Of a stretch of DNA of 64,000 bases, positions 41,777-55,263 are shown one piece after another. A program made the position numbers and the translations under genes. Location of the stretch: contig CM049320.1 of the NCBI GenBank assembly GCA_026874595.1, positions 6,017,464 to 6,081,463 on the forward strand. Reading direction: 5' to 3'. The number at the start of each line of letters is the position of its first letter. Within the stretch, counting starts at the first letter, position 1. The notes under the pieces were generated by a model. It was given only the letters and a program-made list of their open reading frames with translations. It was not told where the DNA came from and did not search any database. This DNA comes from Sipunculus nudus (Eukaryota; Annelida; Sipuncula; Golfingiida; Sipunculidae).

Positions 41777-44389
41777 AAACCGGGAATGTCTGTATTTGGC
41801 CACTACAAAATAAATTAAATGGCTCATCATTTTATATTCCAAAAACACATCCACATGAATGGTCCACTTTTCATGCATGGGTTGTTCACAATCAGACCAG
41901 GTGGCTGAAAAATAGAGAAAGGAAGCAAAATTCTACAGTGCAAAGCTTGTATTCTCAGTCATTAACACTGATAAATCAGATTGTTCTGTGTCTAATGGGT
42001 TATCAGCAGATTGTTGCTCACTGTACACATCTTTGTTGCACGCGCTTCTTTGTACTGACACAAGAAGGCCCCGCGTTATTTATTGTACACCAGAGCAAAC
42101 CAAACTGTATGTGCTTTGAGTGAGCAGTGGTCGGGCGGTTTGATAACTTATGCCGCCTACATGTGAGGCCCTTCTGTCGTTCCCCATTGGGCACTCTATA
42201 TTTTCTTGCTACATAAACCATTACATTTAGTGTCTGTAATGATCTTGCAGATATTTAGTTGAATTTAACTGATTGCAGTATACTTTTTTAAACGCTGCAC
42301 ATGACACAATGAGAAGAGGCCATTCAGTTATATAGTGATATGATGTTTAATGCAAGTATAGTCCTGTTTCAATAAAGCGGAGTTTATATCCTGCATCTGT
42401 TTTCATATATATTTTTCATGTGTAATTGTCTAATACTATGTAATTGTTGCTTCACGTTTCCAGTAAATTGTCATTTATTTGAAATATGAAAAATATATTG
42501 CTTGTTTTCCAACATCAAACCCTGAGATGAATATTAAATACAAATAAAGAATATTTTGTAACTTATATTTCAGTGTGCCATTTCTTTTCCTACTCTGCAT
42601 TTGTTTCATTTTACCTGCCATTATACCTGTGTAATTTTTAATGTGTACCTCATGGTCATACCGATATTCTGTGGTGTCACCAGTCTTGCAGACTAAATTG
42701 ACTGAAAAAGACACAGGCTATTCAACCGTATAAAAGACACTGGATAGTTAAACTTGACGACCATTGCCAAAGGGATTTTAGAAAATAATCATGTTTCTTA
42801 CCTTAAAGTTATTGGATATGCTAAGTGACAACACATGCCGAAGGGCCTCTTCAACTGTACCATCATGCGCAGTCGCAACGTCCGGTTTCCACATAGTTTA
42901 TTTAAAGAAACCTTTTTCATAAAAGGAACTTCGGTGGTGACAATACCGCTAAGACCCCCGAAAAATGGTACAACCCATGGTTGTAATTGGAAACATTCAG
43001 GTTTTGGAAAGAACTTTCAGGAAGTATACACAGCAATCCAACGAAATGTCGGGAAACGTTACAATGACATCTGAATATGCATTTGCTTTTAGCTAACTTC
43101 TGTTACACATTATGACCTATATCTATATATATATGTGTGTGTGTGTATGTGTTTGTAAGTTTATTAAATTAAATAAATTCAAAATTTTCCGTTCGCCCAA
43201 GTATCATACTTTAACAGGCATCAACCAATACAACCCACTCACCTGAAGAGTGCTTTCCAGTGTGCACAAACCCTTTTGCTGGTAGTTAAAATAAAATATT
43301 GATGCTTTATAAATTTGAATCGGCTCTATTACTGTGTAGGTGGGATGTTGCAATACATAATATAAAGCTAAGCCATCACGGTTCGTTCAGGCTTTCGAAC
43401 GAATCCATCTTAAACGGGATGCCATGGCAGAAAACAATTTGAGAGATTTCATGTTCTGCTTTATGTCAGCCCATTTATAATCTCCGACAATGAAGGTAAC
43501 TTTGATATATTTGTGTCTACCTGTCTACAGCTGTTTGTCAATACTTCGTAAAGTTTTCAATGATTGATGACAAACTGTTGATGATATTTTCTTAAATAAT
43601 TGACCAGATGCTAATTTTAATGAAATTAAAACATGGATTAATATTTTAATATAGCTAAATTTCACCTGTGTTTGTGCTGTCCTGTAGTCGTGGCGACTGA
43701 GGACCCGTCTATACACGCTGCTTGAGGAAATGAAAGTATCGCGTGGCCGTGAATGCTTTCGATGGCATTTGCATTTTGATCAATAAAATACATTACTGTT
43801 AACTTCTCGGTATGCATAATAAAAGTAACATAAGAATAAATTACAGCTATATTGCTACTTCTCGCAGAATACTATAAAAATTCCAATCGTTTGGCTATAT
43901 TCGTCCAGAACAATCAAGTATTCATTAATATTTTGTTTTCCAATGGTGCCTAAAACATTTCGATATTTTTCATTTGCCTCGCTTAACGGCAGTTATTCTT
44001 AGGGTCAATGATATATTGTACTTGATGCATGCGCTTTTAAAATATTACCATGCACCGATTGCCAAATAACACTCTTTAACTCTATAACTGTATTTTACTG
44101 ACTGACAAGTCAGAACCGAATGATATGTCAGATGTTAACCAGTCTGCTGACTACTTAGCTTTAATTATCCTCAGTTGAACAAGCTTACTTCTCAAACAAC
44201 CCACTTACTCTTTAGATGTTATCTCTAATTCCATTGTGTTTAAAATGTGATAAACTTGTTTGAAAAAGTATATTATCACTGTAATGTATGGCTCCATTTT
44301 TAATAACAGCGGGCAATCACTGTTATGTAGTTTGAAATATGTCTGGCATTCATTTAATAAGGAAGAGTCGAAATATGTAATGTGTCAAA

Positions 44390-44553
44390 GTACTCATGAA
44401 AGTTCTCGTTTTTATAAGTAATTTCAAAGTACTCGAGTACTAGTTCCAGGACTTTGGTCATTATGAAGGGGGTACTCGAGTACGTGTACTGAATACTCTA
44501 AAAAGTACTCATGAGTACAAGTTCTTCGAGTGCGAGTACTTATGGACCCAACT
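44390..44553. mobile_element. 3' remnant of GTACTCGAGTAC palindromic hAT-like MITE (unit X1)
   Basis: Contains AAGTACTCGAGTACTAG, GTACTCGAGTACGTGTAC and ends GGACCCAACTC. The 5' half, including the other end, is missing compared with unit X2 (51431-52374). Confidence 0.65.
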
Positions 44554-45089
44554 CAGTAGGAATGAAATCCTGCGTAGCAGCAAGGGCCCACTACGAACAA
44601 AGACAACATCCTGTTGCAACGATAATACTACCGGTAATTCAAACATTAGGTTACAATTGAAAAATGACCAATTTGTCGGAATTCACAAAAAAAACGAACC
44701 TTACCCCACATTTGTCACAACAGGCATCAGTGCCGTGTCCTTGAATTTGCTGTCAGTCATATAGCACGTGGAAGACATGTTCGTTTGCGGTAAAAAAGCA
44801 ACAATCATTCAAGAAGATTCATTTAATATGCTGGAATAACATTCATTACTAGTCCTTTTTCTGATATCATTACAATGAGAATAAGTATCTGCTTCCTCGC
44901 ACAATTTTCATTTCCTTATGGATATTACAACTTTTTCCACCATGATATTTCGACAGTCTGTTTGCCAAAAGACCCAAATTGACCCTAGCCGTCAAGTTGA
45001 TGCCCTACAGTAGAAATGGACATATGCACCCGCATATTTTGAAGGCGCATACCTTGTATACATACATATGTGTTTTTATAGTTCCATTA

Positions 45090-45493
45090 TGTATTGCATT
45101 TTGTGTTTTTTTCACCTGTGCATGACAGTTACTGACAAACGATGCCATCAGTTTTGTTTTACCCTTAGTGTAATCAAATGATACTTGGTGGATTGACTGC
45201 TTTTCTTTCTCAATTAAAATTTAGTGTGAAGCATGGCGATATATCCGGGTAAAAAAAAGCGACCATTATACTGCTGCGCATTGGTGATTCCATCAGACAA
45301 AATTTTCCTTTTTTTTCTCTGAATGGCTTAGACTCTCTGAACACGCCACCTTTTTAATGAATCTATGGGATATTAAGTTTTAGGTTAAAAGCTGAACGGA
45401 CAGATTTTCCTGCAAAATATAAAAGTTTATATCATCACTAAAAATCCAAGAATAATGAAATAAATGAACCGTCTTTTTTATCGTAGTATCCAT
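45090..45493 (-). pseudogene. GT10 fucosyltransferase relic 1
   Basis: The minus strand begins ATGGATACTACG (45493 leftward; MDTTIKK like MDTTTKR of the intact genes). It keeps a NFYILQENLSVQ anchor segment, then is frameshifted. After an internal deletion, LSDGITNAQQYNGRFFLPGY echoes the FLMESPIHS...FNGLFN region. A block like HQVSFDYIKGKTKLMASFVS matches the start of the catalytic half, and then homology ends. The donor-binding half with YKFYLSFENS is absent. Stops and frameshifts make it non-functional. Confidence 0.8.
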
Positions 45494-47417
45494 GACAATG
45501 AATATTTTATGACAATGATTATCCTGTATTCTTGTTGGCCTGAAGTATTACTGCATATCAATTTAAGAAACTCAACAATATATGGTTGTAACAAAATAAT
45601 ATAAATATCCTGATGTCTTTTCTTTGTTCACTTAGAATTTATAAGGGGGAATATAATTCACATAAGCGTAAGAAAACGACGTTTTAGCTTTAGCTGCGGT
45701 AAGTCGGAGTTGCGGTAAGTCGGGGTTGGATAATTCCACATCTTGTCATCAGTAACAGTGTACTCCTTCGACAGCGCTTTACTATATACCCGATTTTGCT
45801 GCATACGTTACGCATATGCATCTGTATTTATGGAAGTAATGTTAGAATAAAATGTTTAATTAAACAGGTTTAATAAAACAAAATACAAGAACACCTTTCC
45901 AACGCACCAAACACATGAAAACTAAACCCTCGCCCCCGGGTAAAAATTGCTGAAAGGACTGTTTGTTAGAACCTATCATTTAGGCTAATCTGCTGGTTAC
46001 TAATCTGGACCTATTGCAGTTGGCTGCACCTGAATGACACAATCTATAAAGATATTCAAAATCAACATATGCAGCAAATAATAAACCAATCCATGCATTA
46101 ATTGTTCAAGATTTATATAAATTTTACTTGATATAAACTCTCTTTTTACCTGATTTTGTTAAATCTTTCAGGGATGGCAAGGTGATAGGTATGACGGATG
46201 TACTCTGTATCAGGTGTTTCATTTACAGCCTCACAGAAAGGTGCAAGGCCAAACATGTTTCTTGAATATAAACTGGAAATCACTTAATATACTCTTTTAA
46301 CTAGTAAGTTTTATCTCAAATAAAGCTTATTAGTCATATGTGGTTTATATACAAAAGTAAAAATAATCTAAAATGAAGAAGCCAAGCAAATGTAAGACTA
46401 ATGGTTAGTCCTGTTACTGAATAAAAGGAACGCTTCCGTAAACTCAGAATTGAAAGATTTTGATACATGAATGTGCTACTGGTATTTTAAGGAGCAGGTG
46501 GGCGGGGAGGTTCTTTCAAATTTGCTATGGTGACAGTTTTCTAAATGAGATCTATTATTTTTGGTTCATATAGTAAATTTTAGGGCAGAATGTCAAGGTG
46601 TTTACAATATTGTTACTTGTCATATTGCTTATAGAATAGAAGATACTGTGGCACAATTTAAGGTTTCCTACACGATTAATTGGGACGTATTTGGATATGA
46701 GACCTGACTCTAAATTTTATGCCCTGTTTTCTCCCTTAACAATCATCTGTTGGCAAAGTGGCCCATTGGCCTAGTGTCATGAGTTATTAAATTCCTTTGT
46801 GTGAGTTTATTAATTTTATTAAAAAAAAAAACAAATTGCTAATCCATTGGCATCTATCGATATAAAGACCTTCACTTATTAACATGCTGTATGGTATTTG
46901 GTGACGGGAAATAGTCTATTGATAGTATGAGTTTTTATACCCTGAACAATTATAAACAATGCATGGGCTTCACACCTAAGGCGGATGTCTGGCTCTCTAG
47001 CGCTTATTTTAAATGCTGGCATATAGTTGGTACTACATGGTAGCACATGTGACTCTCTCACTGCAATTCTGTCTGAACACAGTCCAAAAATGTTTAAAAG
47101 TAATTCTTGTACATCGTTTCAAACTCAGAAAATATATTTACAAATAAACAGCAGTATATACCAGTTTGTATAATATTAACATGGCATTGTTACTATACTT
47201 ATTTTACACTTGTTTGCGCTTAATTCGCGTTTTCAACTAAAGTTAAGGTCGTTTATTACTTACATCAGTAAACAATGTCTATAATACATCCAATGCAAAT
47301 CCCTCTTTATAAAACAGTTGAACAATCTAAGATAAAGAATAACAAAAGGTCCGTACATCAAACAAACAAAAAAAATGTGGTAACTTTCACTTTCACTCCC
47401 GTTCATCCTTTCATCCT

Positions 47418-48596
47418 TTATTGCATTGCGGCATGCCCTTTAAAATATTGTTTTGGAGTAACACAGTCTCGTTTCCTGTTCCACCATTTATCCAAGTGCT
47501 CATACGTTTTATGGAAGTCTGGCTGCGTATGAAGAAATTCACAGAGGTTACATAGGAAATGGTATTGTTGAGGTGATACAGCTTTGTAATATTGTTTCCA
47601 AACAAAGTACTGGTTATACAAAGTTGCATTCCCATCCAGTTCTCTTAAATATGCTGCTAATTCAGAAGGTGATTTATAATCCCTGATGTCGATGAACGAG
47701 TGGTCAGGCAAGTATTTCTTGTAATCAAACCCGCCTAAAACTATGGGTACTATGTTTAGATCCAGTATTTTCCACAATTTCTCTGTTGCATAATCTCTAC
47801 ATAGACTGTTCTCAAAGGAAAGGTAAAATTTATACGTGTTATTTAACAAGGAATAGCACGCTGATCTGTCTGAACATTTTGATGGGCCACATGCCCCATA
47901 AATATCCACGTTTATATATTTCAGAAGTTTCATTACATATTGTCTTCTATGGCTTTGTGTATTACAGTTACTGACAAACCATGCAATCAGTTTCGTTTTA
48001 CCCTTAGAGTAATCAAATGACATATTATGTATTTCCTCCAACTGTTTCTTTACTAAAGTACCATATTGAGCTTTAACATCCGAATCATAACGGTAAGTTT
48101 GGGTTTAATTAAACAAACCGTTAAATATTCCCATTCTGCCGCTGTGAATTGGTGATTCCATCAGAAAAAATACGAAATACTGCCAAGGAAACCGAAACTT
48201 CGGCATTCCCGACTGAGTTCTTATGTTCCGCATGTGTACAATCACAGCATGGCTTATATTGAACTCGGATCGTTTATTTGTCGTTTCACATTCAGTGAAG
48301 GTGCAGTTATGTCCGAGAAAAGGTTTTCGTCCAAATCCAAATCCATAATCAGTTTGCGAATAGAAAGAGGTCCAGAAGAGTATTTTTCTTATCTGTTTTT
48401 CTGCAACGGTTTTGTTTTTGTATTTATTTGGCATAAACGATCCAAACAACCCATCTACTTTCAATCTTTCGGGTATCAGGTTCAACGATAATGCCTGAAT
48501 ATTTAGTTCTTGCTGAAATATATAAAATGTAACTGTCCTCATTAAACAACCAAAAACAGCTAAAAGAATAAAACCTCGTTTTGTCGTAGTATCCAT
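47418..48596 (-). pseudogene. Alpha-1,3-fucosyltransferase FucT-3 with one nonsense codon
   Basis: Same 393-codon span as its neighbours and open throughout except for one stop. Codon 164, TTA (Leu) in FucT-2 and FucT-4, is TAA here (plus-strand TTA at 48105-48107), just after FNGLFN. The stop leaves only the anchor and stem; the YKFYLSFENS/DYATEKL donor site lies after it. Apart from the 5'-most ~25 codons the sequence is almost the same as FucT-4. Inactivation is therefore recent, or the stop is a polymorphism. Its upstream flank also lacks the conserved segment kept by FucT-1 and FucT-2. Confidence 0.9.
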
Positions 48597-48993
48597 ACTA
48601 ATGATTTATTCCGCCACGATTATCTTGTATTCCTGGACGTCTGAAATATGAAAGTAACGCATATCAGTATAATAAACTAACCAACATATGTCAGTTGCAG
48701 ATTTTTTAATATCATACATAGTTCTTCTACAATATAATAAGACATCGTCCTGGTGTATTTTTTTTCTTTTATTTTACGGGGGAATGGGAAAGTATTATTA
48801 CAACGAGGCACCTCCCTCGAACCCATAAAGGTTCTTCAGATTGAACTAAGAGAGGAACCTTTTAAGTTGCCATCTGGAATCAAGCATTGTATTTTTTTGA
48901 TAACTTGAGCAAAACATAATGGTAAGTTAAAAATTCTTGATGTATGAAAAGTTTTTACTGTAAATGTAACTTTCACATTTAAGTTACCGAACA

Positions 48994-48999
<6 letters not shown>

Positions 49000-49040
<41 letters not shown>
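49000..49040. repeat. (TA)n microsatellite in unit X2
   Basis: Shorter counterpart of the run at 41713-41776. Confidence 0.95.
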
Positions 49041-49043
<3 letters not shown>

Positions 49044-50258
49044 AAACCGGTAATGTCTGTATTCGGCCACTACAAAATAATTTAATTGGCTCATCATTTT
49101 ATATTCCAAAAACACATCCACATGAATGGTCCACTTTTCATGCATGGGTTGTTCACAATCAGACCAGGTGGCTGAAAAATAGAGAAAAAAATTCAACAAA
49201 CAAAAGTCTACAGTGCAAAACTTGTGTTCTCAGTCATTAACACTGATAAATCAGGTTGTTCTGTGCCCGATGGGTTATCAGCAGATTGTTGCTCACTGTA
49301 CACATCTTTGTTGCACGCGCTTCTTTGTACTGACACAAGAGGGCCCCGCGTTATTTATTGTACACCAGAGCAAACCAAACTGTCTGTGCTTTGAGTGAGC
49401 AGTGGTCGGGCGGTTTGATAACTTATGCCGCCTACATGTGAGGCCCTCCTGTCGTTCCCCCTTGGGCACTCTATTTTTGCTTGCTACATAAACTATAACA
49501 TTTAGTGTCTGTAATGATCTTGCAGATATTTAGTTGAATTTAACTGATCGCAGATTACGTTATGATTTTTTTAAACGCTGTACATGACACAATGAGAACA
49601 GGCAATTCAGTTATATAGTGATATGATGTTTAATGCAAGTATAGTCCTGTTTCAATAAAGCGGAGTTTATATCCTGCATCTGTTTTTCATATATTAATGT
49701 TTAATATTGAAAGATGTTCATGTGTAATTGTCTAATACTATGTAACTGTTGCTTCACGTTTCCAGTAAATTGTCATTTATATGAAATATGAAAAATATAT
49801 TGCTTGTTTTCCAACATCAAACCCTGAGATGAATATTAGAAACAAATAAAGAATGTTTTGTAACTTATATTTCAGTGTCCCATTCCTTTTCCTACTCTGC
49901 ATTTGTTTCATTTTACCTGCCATTATACCTGTGTAATTTTTAATGTGTACCTCATGGTCATACCGATATACTGTGGCGTCACCAGTCTTGCAGACTAAAT
50001 TGACTGAAATAGACACAGGTTATTCAACCGTATAAAAGACACTGGATAGCTAAACTTGACGACCATTGCCAAAGGGATTTTAGAAAATAATCATGTTTCT
50101 TACCTTAAAGTTATTGGATATGCTAAGTGACAACACATGCCGAAGGGCCTCTTCAACAGTACCATCATGCGCAGTCGCAACGTCCGGTTTCCACATAGTT
50201 TATTTAAAGAAACCTTTCTCATAAAAGGAACTTTGGTGGTGACAATACCGCTAAGACC

Positions 50259-50280
50259 CCCCCCCCCCCCCAAAAAAAAA
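50259..50280. repeat. C-run/A-run
   Basis: Fourteen or so C followed by nine or so A. The counterpart at about 42954-42966 in X1 is short, so the run expanded in X2. Confidence 0.9.
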
Positions 50281-50431
50281 GGTAAACCCATGGTTGTAAT
50301 TGGAAACATTCAGGTTTTGGAAAGAACTTTCAGGAAGTATACACAGCAATCCCACGAAATGTCGGGAAACGTTACAATGACATCTGAATATGCATTTGCT
50401 CTTAGCTAACTTCTGTTACACATTATGACCA

Positions 50432-50465
<34 letters not shown>

Positions 50466-51430
50466 ATGTGTTTGTAAGTTTATTAAATTAAATCAATTCA
50501 ATAGTTTCCGTTCGCCCAAGTATCATACTTTAACAGGCATCAACCAATACAACCCACTCACCTGAAGAGTGCTTTCTAGTGTGCACAAACCCTTTTGCTG
50601 GTAGTTAAAATAAAATATTGATGCTTTATAAATTTGAATCAGCTCTACAACTGTGTAGGTGGGATGTTGCAATACATAATATAAAGCTAGGCCATCACGG
50701 TTCGTTCAGGCTTTCGAACGAATCCATCATAAACGGGATGACATGGCAGAAAACAATTTGAGAGATGTCATGTTCTGCTTTATGTCAGCCCATTTATTAT
50801 CTCCGACAATGAAGGTAACTTTGATATATTTGTGTCTACCTGTCTACAGCTGTTTGTTAATACTTCTTAAAGTTCTCAATGATTGATGACAGACTGCTAA
50901 TGATATTTTCTTAAATAATTGACCAGATGCTAATTTTAATGAAATTAAAACATGGATTAATATTTTAATCAAGCTAAATTTTACCTGTTTTAGTGCTGTC
51001 CTGTAGTCGTGGCGACTGAGGACCCGTCTATACACGCTGCTTGAGGAAATGAAAGTATCGCGTGGCCGTGAATGCTTTCGATGGCATTTGCATTTTGATC
51101 AACAAAATACATTACTGTTAACATCTCGGTATGCATAATAAAAGTAACAGAATAAATTACAGCTATATTGCTACTTCTCGCATAATACTATCAAAATACC
51201 AATCGTTTGGCTATATTCGTCCAGAGCAATCAAGTATTCATTAACATTTTGTTTTCCAATGGTGCCTAAAACATTTCGATCTTTTTTTATTTGCCTCGCT
51301 TGACGGCGGTTATTGATAGGGTTAATGATATATTGTACTTGATGCATGCGCTTTTAACATATTACCACGCACCGAATGCCAAATAACACTCTTACACATT
51401 CCTTGAAATAGTCGTACATACACAAGACTC

Positions 51431-52374
51431 CAGAGTTGGGTCCGAGTACTTTAAAAGTACTCAAGTATGAGCAATGAGTGATGAGTAATTTAAAGGTACG
51501 AGTATTAGTGCGAATACTTTAGTGTTTCTATAAAAGTACTCGAGTATGAATACAAAGTACACTAAATGCGTTCTTGAACAAGCACTTTTTGGTGTATAGT
51601 ATAGTAGTTGAGTTATATAAGAACATACTTTGGTACCGAAAAGTGTTTATTTCTAAACATTCATTTCAAAATGTGCAATAAATATTTTTTTATAATTAAA
51701 TTAAACAGGCTAAATTCATTATTTAAGGGACATTTGAGACCAAATAAACTTCCCTGAAATACCGAACACCCACTGTACTGTGGCTGGAAATACTATTCTT
51801 AATCAAGCGCATTCTGTCAGGCACACACCCATGAAAAAAAGGGGACACAATTAGGACTGAAGGCACATGTAACAAAGTCTGATGTTTTTCTGAGATGCTA
51901 AAATTGTATTTTACTGACTGACAAGTCAGAACCGAATGATATGTCAGATGTTAACCAGTCACCTGACTACTAAGCTTTAATTATCCTCAGTTGAACAAGC
52001 TTACTTCTCAAACAACCCACTTACCTCTTTAGATGTTATCTCTAATTCCATTGTGTTTAAAATGTGATAAACCTGTTTGGAAAAGTATATCATCACTGTA
52101 ATGTATGGCTCCATTTAATAATAACAGCGAGCAATCACTGTTATGTAGTTTGAAATATGTCTGGCATTCATTTAATAAGGAAGTGTCGAAATATGTAATG
52201 TGTCAAAGTACTCATGAAAGTTCTTGTTTTTATAAGTAATTTCAAAGTACTCGAGTACTAGTTCGAGTACTTTTGTCATTATGAAGGGGGTACTCGAGTA
52301 CGTGTACTGAGTACTCTATAAAGTACTCATGAGTACAAGTTCTTCGAGTGCGAGTACTTATGGACCCAACTCAG
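51431..52374. mobile_element. hAT-like MITE with GTACTCGAGTAC palindromes (unit X2, full length)
   Basis: Starts CAGAGTTGGGTCCGAGTAC and ends AGTACTTATGGACCCAACTC, giving terminal inverted repeats. Inside both ends are many AGTACTC/GAGTACT motifs forming nested palindromes such as AAGTACTCGAGTACTAG. The interior is non-coding. The CAGAGTTGGG-type end is in the style of hAT elements; no 8-bp target duplication is obvious. Confidence 0.6.
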
Positions 52375-52894
52375 TAGGAATGAAATCCTGCGTAGTAGGC
52401 AGGCCCCACTGCAAACAAAGACAACATCCTGTTGCAACGATAATACTACCGGTAATTCAAACATTAGGTTACAATTGAAAAATGACCAATTTGTGGGAAA
52501 TCACAAAACAACCGAACCTTACCCCACATTCGTCACAACAGGCGTCAGACCCGTGTCCTTGAATTAGCTGTCAGTCACATAGCACGTGGAATACATGTTC
52601 GTTTGCGGTAAAAAAGCAACAATCATTCAAGAAGATTCATTTAATATGCTGGAATAACATTCATAACTAGTCCGTTTTCTGATATCATTACAATGAGGAT
52701 AAGTATCTGCTTCCTCGCGCAAGTTTCATTTCCTTATGGATATTACAACTTTTTTTCCACCATGATATTTCGACAGTCCGTTTGCCATAAGAACCAAATT
52801 GACCCTAGCCGTCAGGTTGATGCCCTACAGTAGAACTTGACATATGCACCCACATATTTTGAAGGCGCATACATTGTATACATACATATGTGTT

Positions 52895-53329
52895 TTTATA
52901 GTTTCATTATGTATTGCCTTTTGTGTGTTTTTTTTTTTTTTACCTGTGCATGACAGTTACTGACAAACGATGCCATCAGTTTTGTTTTACCCTTAATGTA
53001 ATCAAATGATACTTGGTGGATTGACTGCTTTTCTTTCTCAATTAAAACCTCATTTAGTCTGCGAAGCATGACCATATATCCGGGTAAAAAAAAGCGACCA
53101 TTATACTGCTGCGCATTGGTGATTCCATCAGACAAAATTTTCCTTTTTTTTTCTCTGAATGGCTTTGACTCTCTGAACACGCCACCTTTGTGTTTAATCT
53201 ATGGGATATTAGGTTCTAGGTTAAAACCCGAACTGACAGATTTTGCTGCAAAATATAAAAGTTAATATCATCACTAAAAATCTAAGAATAATGAAATAAA
53301 TGAACCGTCTTTTTTATCGTAGTATCCAT
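52895..53329 (-). pseudogene. GT10 fucosyltransferase relic 2
   Basis: Counterpart of relic 1 in unit X2, with start at 53327-53329. It keeps a slightly longer open frame (QVSFDYIKGKTKLMASFVSN, then a KKKKTHKRQYIMKL tail), but has the same frameshift after the anchor and the same missing donor-binding half. It was therefore already dead when the unit duplicated. Confidence 0.8.
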
Positions 53330-55263
53330 GACAATGAATATTATATGACAATGATTATCCTGTATGCTTGTTGGCCTGAAATATAAGTATTACCGCATAT
53401 CAATTTAAGAAACTCAACAATATATGGTTGTAACAAAATAATATAAATATCCTGATGTCTTTTCTTTGTTCACTTAGAATTTATAAGGGGGAATATAATT
53501 CACATAAGCGTAAGTAAACGACGATTTAGCTTTAGCTGCGGTAAGTCGGAGTTGCGGTAAGTCGGGGTTGGATAATTCCACATCTTGTCATCAGTAACAG
53601 TGTACTCCTTCGACAGCGCTTTACTATATACCCGATTTTGCTGCATACGTTACGCATATGCATCTGTATTTATGGAAGTAATGTTAGAATAAAATGTTTA
53701 ATTAAACAGGTTTAATAAAACAAAATACAAGAACACCTTTCCAACGCACCAAACACATGAAAACTAAACCCTCGCCCCCGGGTAAAAATTGCTGAAAGGA
53801 CTGTTTGTTAGAACCTATCATTTAGGCTAACCTGCTGGTTACTAATCTGGACCTATTGCAGTTGGCTGCACCTGAATGACACAATCTATAAAGATATTCA
53901 AAATCAACATATGCAGCAAATAATAAACCAATCCATGCATTAATTGTTCAGGATTTATATAAATTTTACTTGATATAAACTCTCTTTTTACCTGATTTTG
54001 TTAAATCTTTCAGGGATGGCAAGGTGATAGGTATGACGGATGTACTCTGTATCAGGTGTTTCATTTACAGCCTCACAGATAGGTTTGAGGCCAAACATGT
54101 TTCTTGAATGTAAACTGGAAATCACTTAATATACTCTTTTAACTAGTAAGTTTTATCTCAAATAAAGCTTATTAGTCATATGTGGTTCATATACAAAAGT
54201 AAAAATAATCTAAAATGAATAAGCCAAGCAAATTTAAGACTAATGGTTAGTCCTGTAACTGAAAAAAAGGAACGCTTCCGTAAACTCTGAATTGAATGAT
54301 TTTGATACATGAATGTGCTAGTGGTATTTTAAGGAACAGGACGGGGAGGAGGTTCCTTCAAATTTGCTATGGTGACAGTTTTCTAAACGAGATCTATTAT
54401 TTTCGGTTCATATAGTAAATTTTAGGGCAGAATGTCAAGGTGTTTACAATATTGTTACTTGTCATATTGCTTATAGAATAGAAGATACTGTGGCACAATT
54501 TAAGGTTTCCTACACGATTAATTGGGACGTATTTGGATATGAGACCTGACTCTAAATTTTATGCCCTGTTTTCTCCCTTAACAATCATCTGTTGGCAAAG
54601 TGGCCCATTGGCCTAGTGTCTGGAGTTATTATATTCCTTTGTGTGAGTTTATTAATTTTATTTAAAAAAAACAACAAATTGCTAATCCATTGGCATCTAT
54701 CGATATAAAGACCTTCACTTATTAACATGCTGTATGGTATTTGGTGACGGGAAATAGTCTATTGATAGTATGAATTTTTATACCCTGAACAATTATAAAC
54801 AATGCATGGGCTTCACACCTAAGGCGGATGTCTGGCTCTCTAGCGCTTATTTTAAATGCTGGCATATAGTTGGTACTACATGGTAGCACATGTGACTCTC
54901 TCACTGCAATTCTGTCTGAACACAGTCCAAAAATGTTTAAAAGTAATTCTTGTACATCGTTTCAAACTCAGAAAATATATTTACAAATAAACAGCAGTAT
55001 ATACCAGTTTGTATAATATTAACATGGCATTGTTACTATACTTATTTTACACTTTTTTGCGCTTAATTCGCGTTTTCAACTAAAGTTAAGGTCGTTTATT
55101 ACTTACATCAGTAAACAATGTCTATAATACATCCAATGCAAATCCCTCTTCATAAAACAGTTGAACAATCTAAGATAAAGAATAACAAAAGGTCCGTACA
55201 TCAAACCAAAAAAAAAAAATATGTGGTAACTTTCACTTTCACTCCCGTTCATCCTTTCATCCT

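Larger units (their letters stand above)
40510..48525 (-). repeat. Tandem duplication unit, copy X1 (~8.0 kb)
   Basis: Runs from the 5' end of FucT-2 through its upstream flank, a GT10 relic (45090-45493) and the downstream flank and body of FucT-3. The same order, with very high identity by eye, follows at 48526-56370. X1 contains 735 bp (40862-41596) absent from X2. It lacks about 0.5 kb present in X2 at 51395-51900. Confidence 0.82.
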
